The notes under the pieces: generated by a model
What the model was told of the DNA's origin: nothing
The model's database searches: none
The model's input: the letters and a program-made list of their open reading frames with translations, nothing else
Translations under genes and position numbers: made by a program
NCBI RefSeq assembly: GCF_018917145.1
Contig: NZ_JAHLOD010000015.1
Span: forward strand, 1-64,000
DNA: 64,000 nt
Reading direction: 5' to 3'
Source: Clostridium bornimense
Lineage (GTDB): Bacteria; Bacillota; Clostridia; Clostridiales; Clostridiaceae
In this document: in pieces, positions 55,857-63,960 of the stretch
Layout of the letters: every line of letters starts with the position of its first letter
Numbering within the stretch: position 1 is the first letter of the stretch

Positions 55857-56323
55857 TGGAAATAAGATATTGTGAAAGATGGTCATTATTCTATAAAGAA
55901 GCTCATAAGTATATAAGTGAAGATGAAGCTTGTAAGAGGCATGCTGAGAGAAAAAGTTATACTGCTATTATTGTTGAAAATGATGTAGAGAAGTATATAA
56001 TTAATGTAGCTGGAGCATGGGTAAGTGTCTACTTTTTAGATAAATATAAAAGAAACTATTTATATTATTCATTTAAAGAGGTTGAAAAAAATAAACTTTT
56101 CCTAAATGAGTCATCATACTGGGAGTATGATGGAGAGAGCGAAAAAGTTTTAAGCACTATGCATTTTACTTTTTTACAGGATGGAAATACAATTATGAGT
56201 GAAAAAAATGAAATAACAGGAGAAGTGGTGCAAAAGGAAGGTAACTTTAGTGTTGAAGGGAATTGGGATGTATATCCTGCATTTGCAAGATATAATAGTT
56301 TATGTAGAGAACAGAGAGAATAG
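55856..56323 (+). CDS. Candidate immunity protein for toxin module 2
   Basis: 155 residues, soluble, Tyr/Glu/Lys-rich, starting MEIRYCERWSLFYKEA. The GTG start overlaps the module stop by one base (TAGTG), with GGAAGGTG about nine bases upstream. This tight coupling supports an immunity role. Family not recognised. Confidence 0.65.
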   Translation: MEIRYCERWSLFYKEAHKYISEDEACKRHAERKSYTAIIVENDVEKYIINVAGAWVSVYFLDKYKRNYLYYSFKEVEKNKLFLNESSYWEYDGESEKVLSTMHFTFLQDGNTIMSEKNEITGEVVQKEGNFSVEGNWDVYPAFARYNSLCREQRE

Positions 56324-56423
56324 AATAAATCTAAATGCAAAAAATAAAAAAACTAACTGTGTAAAAATGTTTATTTTGAAGATATTATAGTATTATAAGA
56401 ATACATGAATAGTGAATGTCCAC

Positions 56424-56730
56424 ATAATTTTAATAATGAAGTGGATAGAGGGCAAAGGTGGGAGAGTGGTAGATAAATTTAAAAAGTAAATTCTAGTTGA
56501 TGAAACTAAAAATACTTTTTAAATACTTTGCCACCCTATCTCCTTTTCAACTTAAAAGTTAAAGAAAATATCGTTGTAACTGAAATACCGATACTTCAAT
56601 TACAACGGTATTTTTTGTTTATGTAAATTATCTAATGTAGAAATTAAAGATGAGGCTTGATAAAATAAGGTTAGCAGATCAAGGAAAATCAAGGCTGAAA
56701 AGTCACTACTTAACAGAAAAAATGATAAGT
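56424..56730 (+). repeat. Long direct repeat between toxin cassettes, copy 2
   Basis: Same blocks in the same order as 55029-55340, about 1395 bases downstream. The two copies bracket toxin module 2 and its immunity gene. Confidence 0.8.
56567..56616 (+). terminator. Terminator inside cassette repeat copy 2
   Basis: AATATCGTTGTAACTGAA pairs with TTCAATTACAACGGTATT, followed by TTTT. Confidence 0.8.
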
Positions 56731-56744
56731 TGTTGAAAGTAGTC

Positions 56745-57075
56745 TTAAAAAGTAATTTTAAAAGTTTTCTTAATAATTGTACCATTAGTATCAATAATAG
56801 TTACTTTATGAGTAAATTTTCCGATATCAATACCAGCAATATACATAATAAAACCTCCAAATAAGTTGATTTTATAGATAGTCCTTAAATCCTCTATGAG
56901 TTACAACTTAGTTAGACATAAGAAGAATTATAATAAATATAACCAACATCCAGCTTATTCGTAACATCTCGTAGAGATGAGGTTCTCAGTCTCAGGGACG
57001 GAAATTAAATTTCAAGGGGGCGGAGGACATCCTCTATCTATACGAGAAATTATTGCCTCAAAATTAGATGATTAA
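56745..57075 (-). pseudogene. IS110 relict: transposase start plus leader
   Basis: On the minus strand an ATG at 56846 reads MYIAGIDIGKFTHKVTIIDT, then NGTIIKKTFK, before the homology ends near 56750. This is the first 30 or so residues of a DEDD domain. Upstream, 56860-57070 matches the noncoding leader of the intact element at 53820-54000. The rest of the transposase is deleted. Confidence 0.75.
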
Positions 57076-57134
57076 ACATCGTTATATTACTTTGGGAGGA
57101 TTAAGCAAATAAAGGCTTTAGAAGTGATTCCTAT

Positions 57135-57473
57135 AATAGCTTAACATACTAGGGAGTAAGTAAAGTTGAAAAAATTATTTCAAAAATAGATGAAATAGAA
57201 GTAAAGTTTAATTATAAGACTAAAAATGCTATATTGATAGGTTCAGGTTTTTATGACGCAGATTTTAGAAAAGCAATATTAATTAATGCAGATGTTAGTT
57301 CAACAACATTTGAAGGAGTTTTAATAAATGGAGCAAAATTAAGTGGAGTTAAAGGAATATTAGAGGCGACTATAAAAAGCATTGATGTCGGAACAAGAGA
57401 AAATCCAATAATTATAGAAGGTAATCAAGCTGTACAATGCTTATTAAGCAGGAGCTTATTAGATTAATGAAAT
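57135..57473 (+). pseudogene. Displaced toxin C-terminal module 3, with stop codon in the linker
   Basis: The frame reads NSLTY, TAG (57150), then GVSKVEKIISKID and on to GSGFYDADFRKAILINADVS and SLLD at 57473. The NSLTY-stop-GV block aligns with SLSYQGVGN of module 1, with the Gln codon CAG changed to TAG. No start codon with an SD is present. The tip is unassigned. The next 140 bases hold no clear immunity gene, only a 22-codon frame from 57467. Confidence 0.55.
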
Positions 57474-57616
57474 TAAAGTATATTGTAATTTTAAATATTA
57501 CCCAAACTTTTGAGAGAATAAATTTGCATATATGTAATACTTATTTGAATGCATTATAAAGTATTAATTAACTGCATAAAAATAATAATTGAGATACTAT
57601 AATAAGATTATGTTAT

Positions 57617-58490
57617 AGGAACAATGGCTGCATCAGATATGATTAGTGGCGAAGTAAGTAGTATGTCGGATTATATATTTACTGGAGTACGAGAAGCAAT
57701 TATAGGAGCAATATCGGGAGCAGTAATGGGAGGAGTTTTTGAAAAACTAGGTGTTTCTTTAAGCACACTGACAGGTAAGATGTTATTTGGTGGAGTCACA
57801 GGATCCTTTGAAAGTGTCTTGAGGCAGTTAATTCAGGATCGTAAAATAGATATAGGAACACTAATTTTTGATGGAATGATAGGAGCAGCTACAGGAGGTA
57901 TTTTCCACGGATTAGGAAAGGCTGCAAAAGGTTTAGGAAGTAAATTTAGCAAAGCATTCCCGGGAATAAGTGATGAATTAAGAAATTGTTTTAGAGCACT
58001 AAGTGGAAAAGCGAAAGATGATTTAATAGCGCTAGGAAGATACATAGATGATATAGTAAATAGATTGAACCCTAAAGGCGTAGCAGTAGATGCCTATGGA
58101 GGAAAATATTCATTGCCTAATGATAAAAGTACTTTTGAGGACTTTATAAATTATATTGTTGGGCATGGATATGATTCGGTAGGTAATCGTGTTTATCAAC
58201 CAAGTCCAAAACATGACCCAATTTCAGGATGGGGAAGTCCAAATCCAATTCCAGATATAAAGACAGGACAAGAATTATTAGATACTGCATATTCATCATC
58301 TAAAAACAAACAGTTGTATAATTTCTATGATGGCAAATTAATTAAGTTTCAGCCAGATACAGTAAATGGATGGCATTCATATTTAGTTGAAAATCCAGCA
58401 AAAGAGGTACCGGTGGATGTATTAAGACAAATGCTTAAAGATGGTAAAATTACAAAGGTTCAATATAAAAATTTTATTAAAAATAACTAG
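57617..58490 (+). pseudogene. Headless copy of the VgrG delivery region with a different toxin C-terminus
   Basis: From about 57617 the sequence matches the carrier at 51198 (AASDxISGxVSSMSDY), diverges at residues around VFEKLGVSLSTL, and is then nearly identical to 51370-51745. After YIVGHGYDSVGNRV it switches to a new tip: ISGWGSPNPIPDIKTGQELL...YDGKLIKFQPDTVNGWHSYL...KNFIKNN. The spike part is missing and the first ATG (57624) has no SD, so it probably is not made as a spike toxin but could recombine with the carrier. Toxin family not assigned. Confidence 0.75.
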
Positions 58491-58501
58491 AGGTGATAAA
58501 T

Positions 58502-59086
58502 ATGAAATGTTTTGGAATAAAAAATGTATTTGCAATAGAATATGAATTGTATAACTCTAATAATGGAAGTTTAGAAGTTTGGGTAGATAATAAATCTGTA
58601 TGTAATTTTTTGAAAGATGGTGAAATTTATAAATATAAGTGGGATTTAGTGTACGTTATAGAATGGTTATGCAAAAATAAGGATAACATAATAAATGAAA
58701 TTGGATTTCCATTACAAGTTAAAGCAGAAACTTCTATAGAATTCTATAATAAAAGTGGAGAGTTTGATTCAGATGATGCTGATGAGTTTGATGAATGGTT
58801 TGAAAAAAGGCAAGAGTGGTATTTTAGGCATTCATGGTATTCTAATAGAGGAGGTTCGTATTTACCAGACATTTTATTTAGAAGAGTTAATGATAAAATA
58901 GAAGTAGAGTGGGATAATTCAGTTTTATATGATGGAATAAATTTCATAAATCCTAAGGGTATATATTATGTGGATATTTCTTTATTTCAACAGGTGATTA
59001 ATGGTTTTGTAGAAGATTTTTTTATACAAATATCTAATTATACAGAAGGAAATAAAATACTTGAAAAGTTAAATCAGATTGATTAA
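58502..59086 (+). CDS. Candidate immunity protein for the 58180-58490 toxin tip
   Basis: 194 residues, acidic, soluble, with an Asp/Glu-rich centre (SDDADEFDEWFEKRQEW). GAGGTGATAAAT precedes the ATG at 58502; an in-frame GTG at 58493 lies in that SD. It begins 11 bases after the toxin stop and ends at a strong terminator. Not a family I can name. Confidence 0.65.
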   Translation: MKCFGIKNVFAIEYELYNSNNGSLEVWVDNKSVCNFLKDGEIYKYKWDLVYVIEWLCKNKDNIINEIGFPLQVKAETSIEFYNKSGEFDSDDADEFDEWFEKRQEWYFRHSWYSNRGGSYLPDILFRRVNDKIEVEWDNSVLYDGINFINPKGIYYVDISLFQQVINGFVEDFFIQISNYTEGNKILEKLNQID

Positions 59087-59103
59087 ATATATAAAGTAGT
59101 TAG

Positions 59104-59137
59104 TACACTTCTGATTAAATTCAGAAGTGTTTTTTTG
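59104..59137 (+). terminator. Intrinsic terminator after the immunity gene
   Basis: ACACTTCTGA pairs with TCAGAAGTGT, followed by TTTTTTT. Confidence 0.9.
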
Positions 59138-59198
59138 AAAAATATAGTTATCTTCAAATAAAATATATGAATATAGATGGTATTAATAAATTATATAT

Positions 59199-59440
59199 GG
59201 AGGTATTTTCCACGGATTAGGAAAGGCTGCAAAAGGTTTAGGAAGTAAATTTAGCAAAGTATTCTAAGAATAAGTGATGAATTAAGAAATTGTTTTAGAG
59301 CACTAAGTGGAAAAGCAAAAGATGATTTAATAGCGCTAGGAAGATACATAGATGATATAGTAAATAGATTGAACCCTAAAGGCGTAGCAGTAGATGCCTA
59401 TGGAGAAACATATTCATTGCCTAATGATAAAACATACAAT
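59199..59440 (+). pseudogene. Decayed third copy of the delivery region
   Basis: GGTATTTTCCACGGATTAGG onward matches 51456-51690 almost base for base, but a one-base loss at 59263 (AGTATTCTAAG for GCATTCCCGGG) breaks the frame. The match ends near ATTGCCTAATGATAAAACAT, before the toxin tip. It marks the right edge of the locus. Confidence 0.8.
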
Positions 59441-59522
59441 AATCCAATAATTGAAACTAAAAGCTAAAAAGTGTATCATATTACTTATAAATACAAAATA
59501 CCGTTATAAAGGGGATGGGAAT

Positions 59523-60380
59523 TTGGGATTTTTTACACCAGCAGAGAATGCTTCAAATTTTATTAATATTGGACTCAAAAAGACTACAGAGAAGCCTATA
59601 AAAATATTCTTATTAGCAATGATGGCAGGTGCTTTTATTGCTATTGCTGGATCAGGAGTAGGGGTAGCAACTCATGCTATTAGTAATGCTTCTTTATCAA
59701 AATTGATAGGAGGAGTACTTTTTCCTTGTGGATTAACAATGGTCATTCTTGCGGGATCAGAGCTATTTACAGGAAATATGTTAATCTCTATTTCGTGTCT
59801 AGAGAAAAAATCAAAATGGAGTGGAATGATTAAGAATCTTATTATAGTGTATTTGGGTAATTTTGTTGGTTCAATTTTAGTTGTGTGGATATTATCAATT
59901 GGTAAACAGTGGGATTTATCATCAGGACTTTTAGGTGCTATGACAATAAAAACAGCAGTGGCTAAAGTATCATTACCATTTGTATCAGTTTTAGCACTTG
60001 GTATAATGTGCAATTTCTTAATATGCATAGCAGTATGGATTGCATCAGCAGCAAAGGATGCTGCTGGGAAAGTTATAGGATTATTTTTACCAGTAGCTTT
60101 TATGATTTTTTGTGGATTTGAACACTGTATTGCCAATATGTACTTTATACCAGCAGGTATTTTTGCACTTAATAATCCTCAGTATCTTAATAAGGCAGTT
60201 GAATTAGGTGTTAATGTAGATAAGTTAAGCTGGGGGACATTTATAACTAATAATTTAATACCAGCGACTATAGGAAATATAATAGGTGGACTTTGTGTTG
60301 GTTTAGTTTATTGGGCAGTATATTTAAATAGAAATAGAAATCTTATGGAGAATAAAAAATCAGAAAAGGAAACAGCGTAG
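59523..60380 (+). CDS. Formate/nitrite transporter (FNT) family channel
   Basis: 285 residues, six membrane helices, the usual FNT length. Motifs: GFFTPAENASNFI at the start, FPCGLTMVILAGSELFTGN, and FEHCIANMYFIP with the central channel His. It conducts formate, nitrite or hydrosulfide; formate fits a fermenter, but this is inference. The TTG at 59523 follows AAAGGGGATGG; upstream in-frame codons reach into the decayed toxin repeat and are rejected. Confidence 0.9.
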   Translation: MGFFTPAENASNFINIGLKKTTEKPIKIFLLAMMAGAFIAIAGSGVGVATHAISNASLSKLIGGVLFPCGLTMVILAGSELFTGNMLISISCLEKKSKWSGMIKNLIIVYLGNFVGSILVVWILSIGKQWDLSSGLLGAMTIKTAVAKVSLPFVSVLALGIMCNFLICIAVWIASAAKDAAGKVIGLFLPVAFMIFCGFEHCIANMYFIPAGIFALNNPQYLNKAVELGVNVDKLSWGTFITNNLIPATIGNIIGGLCVGLVYWAVYLNRNRNLMENKKSEKETA

Positions 60381-60397
60381 CATAATACATAAAAAAC

Positions 60398-60426
60398 TTT
60401 CCTCGGTGTAAACTACCTAAGGAAAG
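60398..60426 (+). other. Hairpin overlapping the RBS of the 45-residue gene
   Basis: CTTTCCTCGG pairs with CCTAAGGAAAG (one bulge); the 3' arm includes the GGAAAGG used as SD for the gene at 60439. It could mask the RBS. Confidence 0.35.
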
Positions 60427-60438
60427 GATGTGATTTTT

Positions 60439-60576
60439 ATGGTTAATAAGCAAGGGTCATCTAACCCAATGCAAAAAGGAACAAGAAGACAAAAACTTCA
60501 TGAAAATCAAAATAACGTAGGAAATCCTAAAAAGAGTTCAGGGTATGAAGATTTTAATGGAAATCCTATAGAATAG
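60439..60576 (+). CDS. Small basic hypothetical protein, 45 residues
   Basis: Starts MVNKQGSSNPMQKGTRRQKL and ends DFNGNPIE; polar, rich in Asn, Lys and Gly, no hydrophobic segment. GGAAAGGATGTG precedes the ATG and a strong terminator follows. Composition resembles small spore-associated proteins, but no family is recognised. Confidence 0.65.
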   Translation: MVNKQGSSNPMQKGTRRQKLHENQNNVGNPKKSSGYEDFNGNPIE

Positions 60577-60582
60577 GGATAG

Positions 60583-60625
60583 AACAGGGCGTTTTGCAAT
60601 AAAGTATGCAGTGCCCTGTTTTTAT
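60583..60625 (+). terminator. Intrinsic terminator after the 45-residue gene
   Basis: AACAGGGCGTTTTGCA pairs with TGCAGTGCCCTGTT (small internal loop), followed by TTT. Confidence 0.75.
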
Positions 60626-60676
60626 AAAAGAAATGATTTTATTGATATAACAGGGAAATATACAGAAGAAGCTTTT

Positions 60677-60706
60677 AGAAAAGAGGTTTGATATCACAAA
60701 CCTCTA
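60677..60706 (-). terminator. Intrinsic terminator of the HAD gene
   Basis: AGAGGTTTG pairs with CAAACCTCT; on the minus strand followed by TTTTCT. Confidence 0.7.
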
Positions 60707-61519
60707 TTGTTCTTCTAATATAAATTTATTAATGACTTCAGCAACGCCATCTTCTTCATTAGTTTTAGCAACATAATTAGCAGCTTCTTTTACAAAGTCA
60801 AAAGCATTGCCCATAGCTACACCAAGACCAGCTGACTTGATAAGATTCAAATCATTACCAGCATCACCAACACCGATAGTTTCTTTTATGTCGATTCCAA
60901 GTTTTTCTGCAAGCATAACTAAACCTAAGCCTTTGTCCACTTCTTTTGGTAATATTTCAAGGAAGTGTTCTGCACTTCTTACCACATTATATTTTTCATA
61001 TAACCATGAAGGAAGCTTTTCGATTGCCTTATCTAGTTTTTCAGGATGATCTATGAACATTATCTTAATATAATCTTCACTACCAACTAATTTTGAACTA
61101 TCTTCATAATATAGATAGATATCATTCATGAAAGCTTCTAAAACAGAATATTTTGAGATATCTTTATTTGGTGTTAATACAGCATCTTTTGTTAAAGCAT
61201 GGATGTGTATATTTAATTCTTGTGATAAGTTGTATAATTCTTCAAAAGATTCTTTTGGCATATGGCATTGATATATTACATTTTCAGTTTTAGTTTCAAG
61301 AACTAGTCCACCGTTGAAAGATGAAGCGATGTCACCATCTTCTAGAAGATTAAGCTCTTGTAAGTATTTGCGTATTCCATTTATAGGTCTTCCTGTTGAT
61401 AATACTACTTTTACTCCTTTAGCTTTTGCTTTAGCGATTGCTTCTTTAACAGCTGGAGATACAGTTTTGTCATCTCTTAAAAGAGTCCCATCCATATCAA
61501 GGGCTATTAGTTTATACAT
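60704..61519 (-). CDS. Cof-type HAD-superfamily phosphatase
   Basis: 271 residues. HAD motif I is LDMDGTLL (nucleophile Asp8, acid Asp10), motif II STGRPINGIR, motif III Lys in the PKEVDKGLGL segment, and motif IV GVGDAGNDLNLI. The large C2B cap lies at about 85-190. Such enzymes dephosphorylate sugar phosphates or cofactors; the substrate is open. GGAGGAGTC precedes the ATG. Monocistronic. Confidence 0.92.
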   Translation of the reverse strand: MYKLIALDMDGTLLRDDKTVSPAVKEAIAKAKAKGVKVVLSTGRPINGIRKYLQELNLLEDGDIASSFNGGLVLETKTENVIYQCHMPKESFEELYNLSQELNIHIHALTKDAVLTPNKDISKYSVLEAFMNDIYLYYEDSSKLVGSEDYIKIMFIDHPEKLDKAIEKLPSWLYEKYNVVRSAEHFLEILPKEVDKGLGLVMLAEKLGIDIKETIGVGDAGNDLNLIKSAGLGVAMGNAFDFVKEAANYVAKTNEEDGVAEVINKFILEEQ

Positions 61520-61713
61520 AAATGACTCCTCCTATGTTTAACAAGTTTATAATAATTATATCATCTAAATATAAATAATAAGAGAAAATATATCGTATTT
61601 TCATAAAAAAATTCTATATTTATAATGTTATAAAGATAAGTGTAAAAATCCATTGAAAATAGCTATAGTTATTTGATATAATGAAGTTTGTTGTTGGGCG
61701 AGGAGGAAAAAAT

Positions 61714-62280
61714 ATGACTACAAGAATTGCCATATTAGGTGGACCAAGATGTGGAAAAACTACATTGATACAACAATTATATGTAGATATGAAGATAATG
61801 GGCAAAGATGTAGGTTTTGCTACAGAATATTCAACTGATTATTTAAGAGATAAAGGTATGATAGAAACTATCTCTGAACAGTATGGAATATATCTAGGCC
61901 AATTAAAAAGAGAAAATCAGTTAAGTGTTTATGAGTATGCTCTTACTGATTATGCTACATTTTTACCATATATTTATGGTAGGTTCATGTTAGGAAATAA
62001 AAAGCGTACTGTAAAAGAAATAGAAATTCTCAAAGATTTATATAATTTAGCTTTAAATGATATAGGAAAATATGACTATATATTTTTTCTTCCAAGAGAA
62101 TTCGGATATGAAAGAGATGGAGTTAGATGGCAAGATGAAGAAACTGCATTAGCTGTTGATAATGCAATAAAAGCATTTTTAGATAGTGAGAATATAACTT
62201 ATCGAGAAATAGATGGAACAACAAAAGAAAGAACGGAAAAAATTATAGATATTTTAGATTTAAAAAAGGATGAAAAATAG
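61714..62280 (+). CDS. P-loop NTPase (NadR/AAA_28-like)
   Basis: 188 residues. The P-loop GGPRCGKTT is at 9-17, FFLPREFGYERDGVRWQDEE follows in the second half, and the C-terminus ends in a helix (KERTEKIIDILDL). The layout is that of NadR-like kinases, which bind ATP and phosphorylate a small substrate, but the substrate is unknown. An ATG at 61681 is in frame, but GAGGAGGAAAAAAT precedes the ATG at 61714. It lies 29 bases before prfC. Confidence 0.8.
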   Translation: MTTRIAILGGPRCGKTTLIQQLYVDMKIMGKDVGFATEYSTDYLRDKGMIETISEQYGIYLGQLKRENQLSVYEYALTDYATFLPYIYGRFMLGNKKRTVKEIEILKDLYNLALNDIGKYDYIFFLPREFGYERDGVRWQDEETALAVDNAIKAFLDSENITYREIDGTTKERTEKIIDILDLKKDEK

Positions 62281-62309
62281 TTATTAAGATAAGAAAGGAT
62301 GAAAGCGGT

Positions 62310-63902
62310 TTGAGTAATATAAAGAGTGAAATTGATAGAAGAAGAACCTTTGCAATTATATCTCACCCGGATGCAGGTAAAACTACTATTACTGAAAAGT
62401 TACTTTTATATGGAGGAGCTATAAGAGAAGCTGGATCAGTAAAAGCAAGAAAGGCATCTAAGCATGCAGTATCTGACTGGATGGAAATTGAAAAACAAAG
62501 AGGTATATCTGTTACTTCTTCAGTATTAGAATTTAGTTATGATGGATTTAAAATAAATATATTAGATACACCAGGACACCAAGACTTCTCAGAAGATACT
62601 TATAGAACATTAATGGCAGCAGATGCAGCAGTAATGGTTATTGATGGTGCAAAAGGTATAGAGGATCAAACAAGAAAATTATTTAATGTATGTTCATTAA
62701 GAGAAATTCCTATATTCACTTTCGTAAATAAGATGGATAGAGAGACTAAAGATCCATTTGAACTTTTAGAAGAATTAGAAAAGGAACTTGGAATAAAGTC
62801 ATATCCAATGAATTGGCCTATAGGTAGCGGAAAAGAGTTTAAAGGTGTTTATGATAGAGTTGGAGAAAGAATTATAGCTTTCGATGGTGGAAACCATGGT
62901 TCTACTCAAGCTCAAACAATAGAGGGACATCTTGGAGATGCTGAGTTTGATGATGTTTTAGGCGGACATCTTCATGAAAAGTTACAAGAAGATATAGAAC
63001 TACTTGATATGGCTGGAGATGAATTTGACTTAGAAGCTGTTAGAGAAGGAAGATTAACACCAGTATTCTTTGGATCTGCATTAACAAACTTTGGTGTAGA
63101 ACCATTTTTAAAGGAATTCTTAAAGCTTACACCACCACCACTTGCTAGAAATTCATCTAAAGGTGAGATTGATGTTTATAATGAACCATTTTCAGCATTT
63201 ATCTTTAAGATTCAAGCTAATATGAATAAAGCACATAGAGATAGAATAGCATTTATGAGAATTTGTTCAGGAAAATTTGAAAAAGGTTTAGAAGTTAAAC
63301 ATGTTCAAAAGAATACTAAAGTGAAGTTATCACAACCACAACAATTCTTGGCTCAAGATAGAGAAATTATAGATGAAGCATATGCTGGTGATATTATCGG
63401 TGTATTTGATCCAGGTATTTTTTCAATAGGTGATACACTTTGTGTAGGTGATAAGTTCAAATTTGAAGGTATTCCTACATTCGCACCGGAACACTTTGCA
63501 AGGGTTAGACCTGTAGATACTATGAAGAGAAAGCAATTTGTAAAAGGTGTTACTCAAATAGCACAAGAAGGTGCTATTCAGGTATTTAAAGAATTACGTA
63601 TTGGTATGGAAGAGATAATTGTAGGAGTTGTTGGTGTTCTACAATTTGAAGTTTTAGAGTATAGATTGAAAAATGAATATAATGTAGATATTAAGATGGA
63701 AAGACTTCCATTTAGAAGCATAAGATGGATTGAAAATACTGAAACTCCACTAGATAAGTTATCACTTACATCTGATACTAAGTTAGTTAATGACTTAAAA
63801 GAAAGACCAATTCTTTTATTCCAAAGTGATTGGGCAATATCATGGGCTTTAGAGCATAATGAAGGATTAACTTTATCAGATATAGGTAAAAGCGAAGAAT
63901 AA
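62310..63902 (+). CDS. prfC: Peptide chain release factor 3
   Basis: 530 residues, translational GTPase that recycles RF1/RF2. G1 HPDAGKTT is at 19-26, then MEIEKQRGISV (switch I), DTPGHQDFSED (G3) and NKMD (G4), and an RF3 C-terminal domain (PVDTMKRKQFVKGVTQIAQEG). The start is TTG at 62310, 10 bases after AAAGGATG, and gives the standard N-terminus. A long terminator follows. Confidence 0.96.
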   Translation: MSNIKSEIDRRRTFAIISHPDAGKTTITEKLLLYGGAIREAGSVKARKASKHAVSDWMEIEKQRGISVTSSVLEFSYDGFKINILDTPGHQDFSEDTYRTLMAADAAVMVIDGAKGIEDQTRKLFNVCSLREIPIFTFVNKMDRETKDPFELLEELEKELGIKSYPMNWPIGSGKEFKGVYDRVGERIIAFDGGNHGSTQAQTIEGHLGDAEFDDVLGGHLHEKLQEDIELLDMAGDEFDLEAVREGRLTPVFFGSALTNFGVEPFLKEFLKLTPPPLARNSSKGEIDVYNEPFSAFIFKIQANMNKAHRDRIAFMRICSGKFEKGLEVKHVQKNTKVKLSQPQQFLAQDREIIDEAYAGDIIGVFDPGIFSIGDTLCVGDKFKFEGIPTFAPEHFARVRPVDTMKRKQFVKGVTQIAQEGAIQVFKELRIGMEEIIVGVVGVLQFEVLEYRLKNEYNVDIKMERLPFRSIRWIENTETPLDKLSLTSDTKLVNDLKERPILLFQSDWAISWALEHNEGLTLSDIGKSEE

Positions 63903-63907
63903 TATAT

Positions 63908-63960
63908 TAAGCAAATTATTTTCTCATCATATTAGTGATGAGAGTAATTTGCTTTTTTTA
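63908..63960 (+). terminator. Intrinsic terminator after prfC
   Basis: AAGCAAATTA...TCTCATCA pairs with TGATGAGA...TAATTTGCTT, followed by TTTTT. Confidence 0.9.

Noticed and set aside
56703-56716. Another CACTACTT repeat copy (CACTACTTAACAG)
   Set aside because: Only the first dozen bases agree, inside the long cassette repeat whose other copy reads differently; probably chance.
57467-57535. 22-codon frame as immunity gene for toxin module 3
   Set aside because: Too short, no SD, and AT-rich noncoding appearance.
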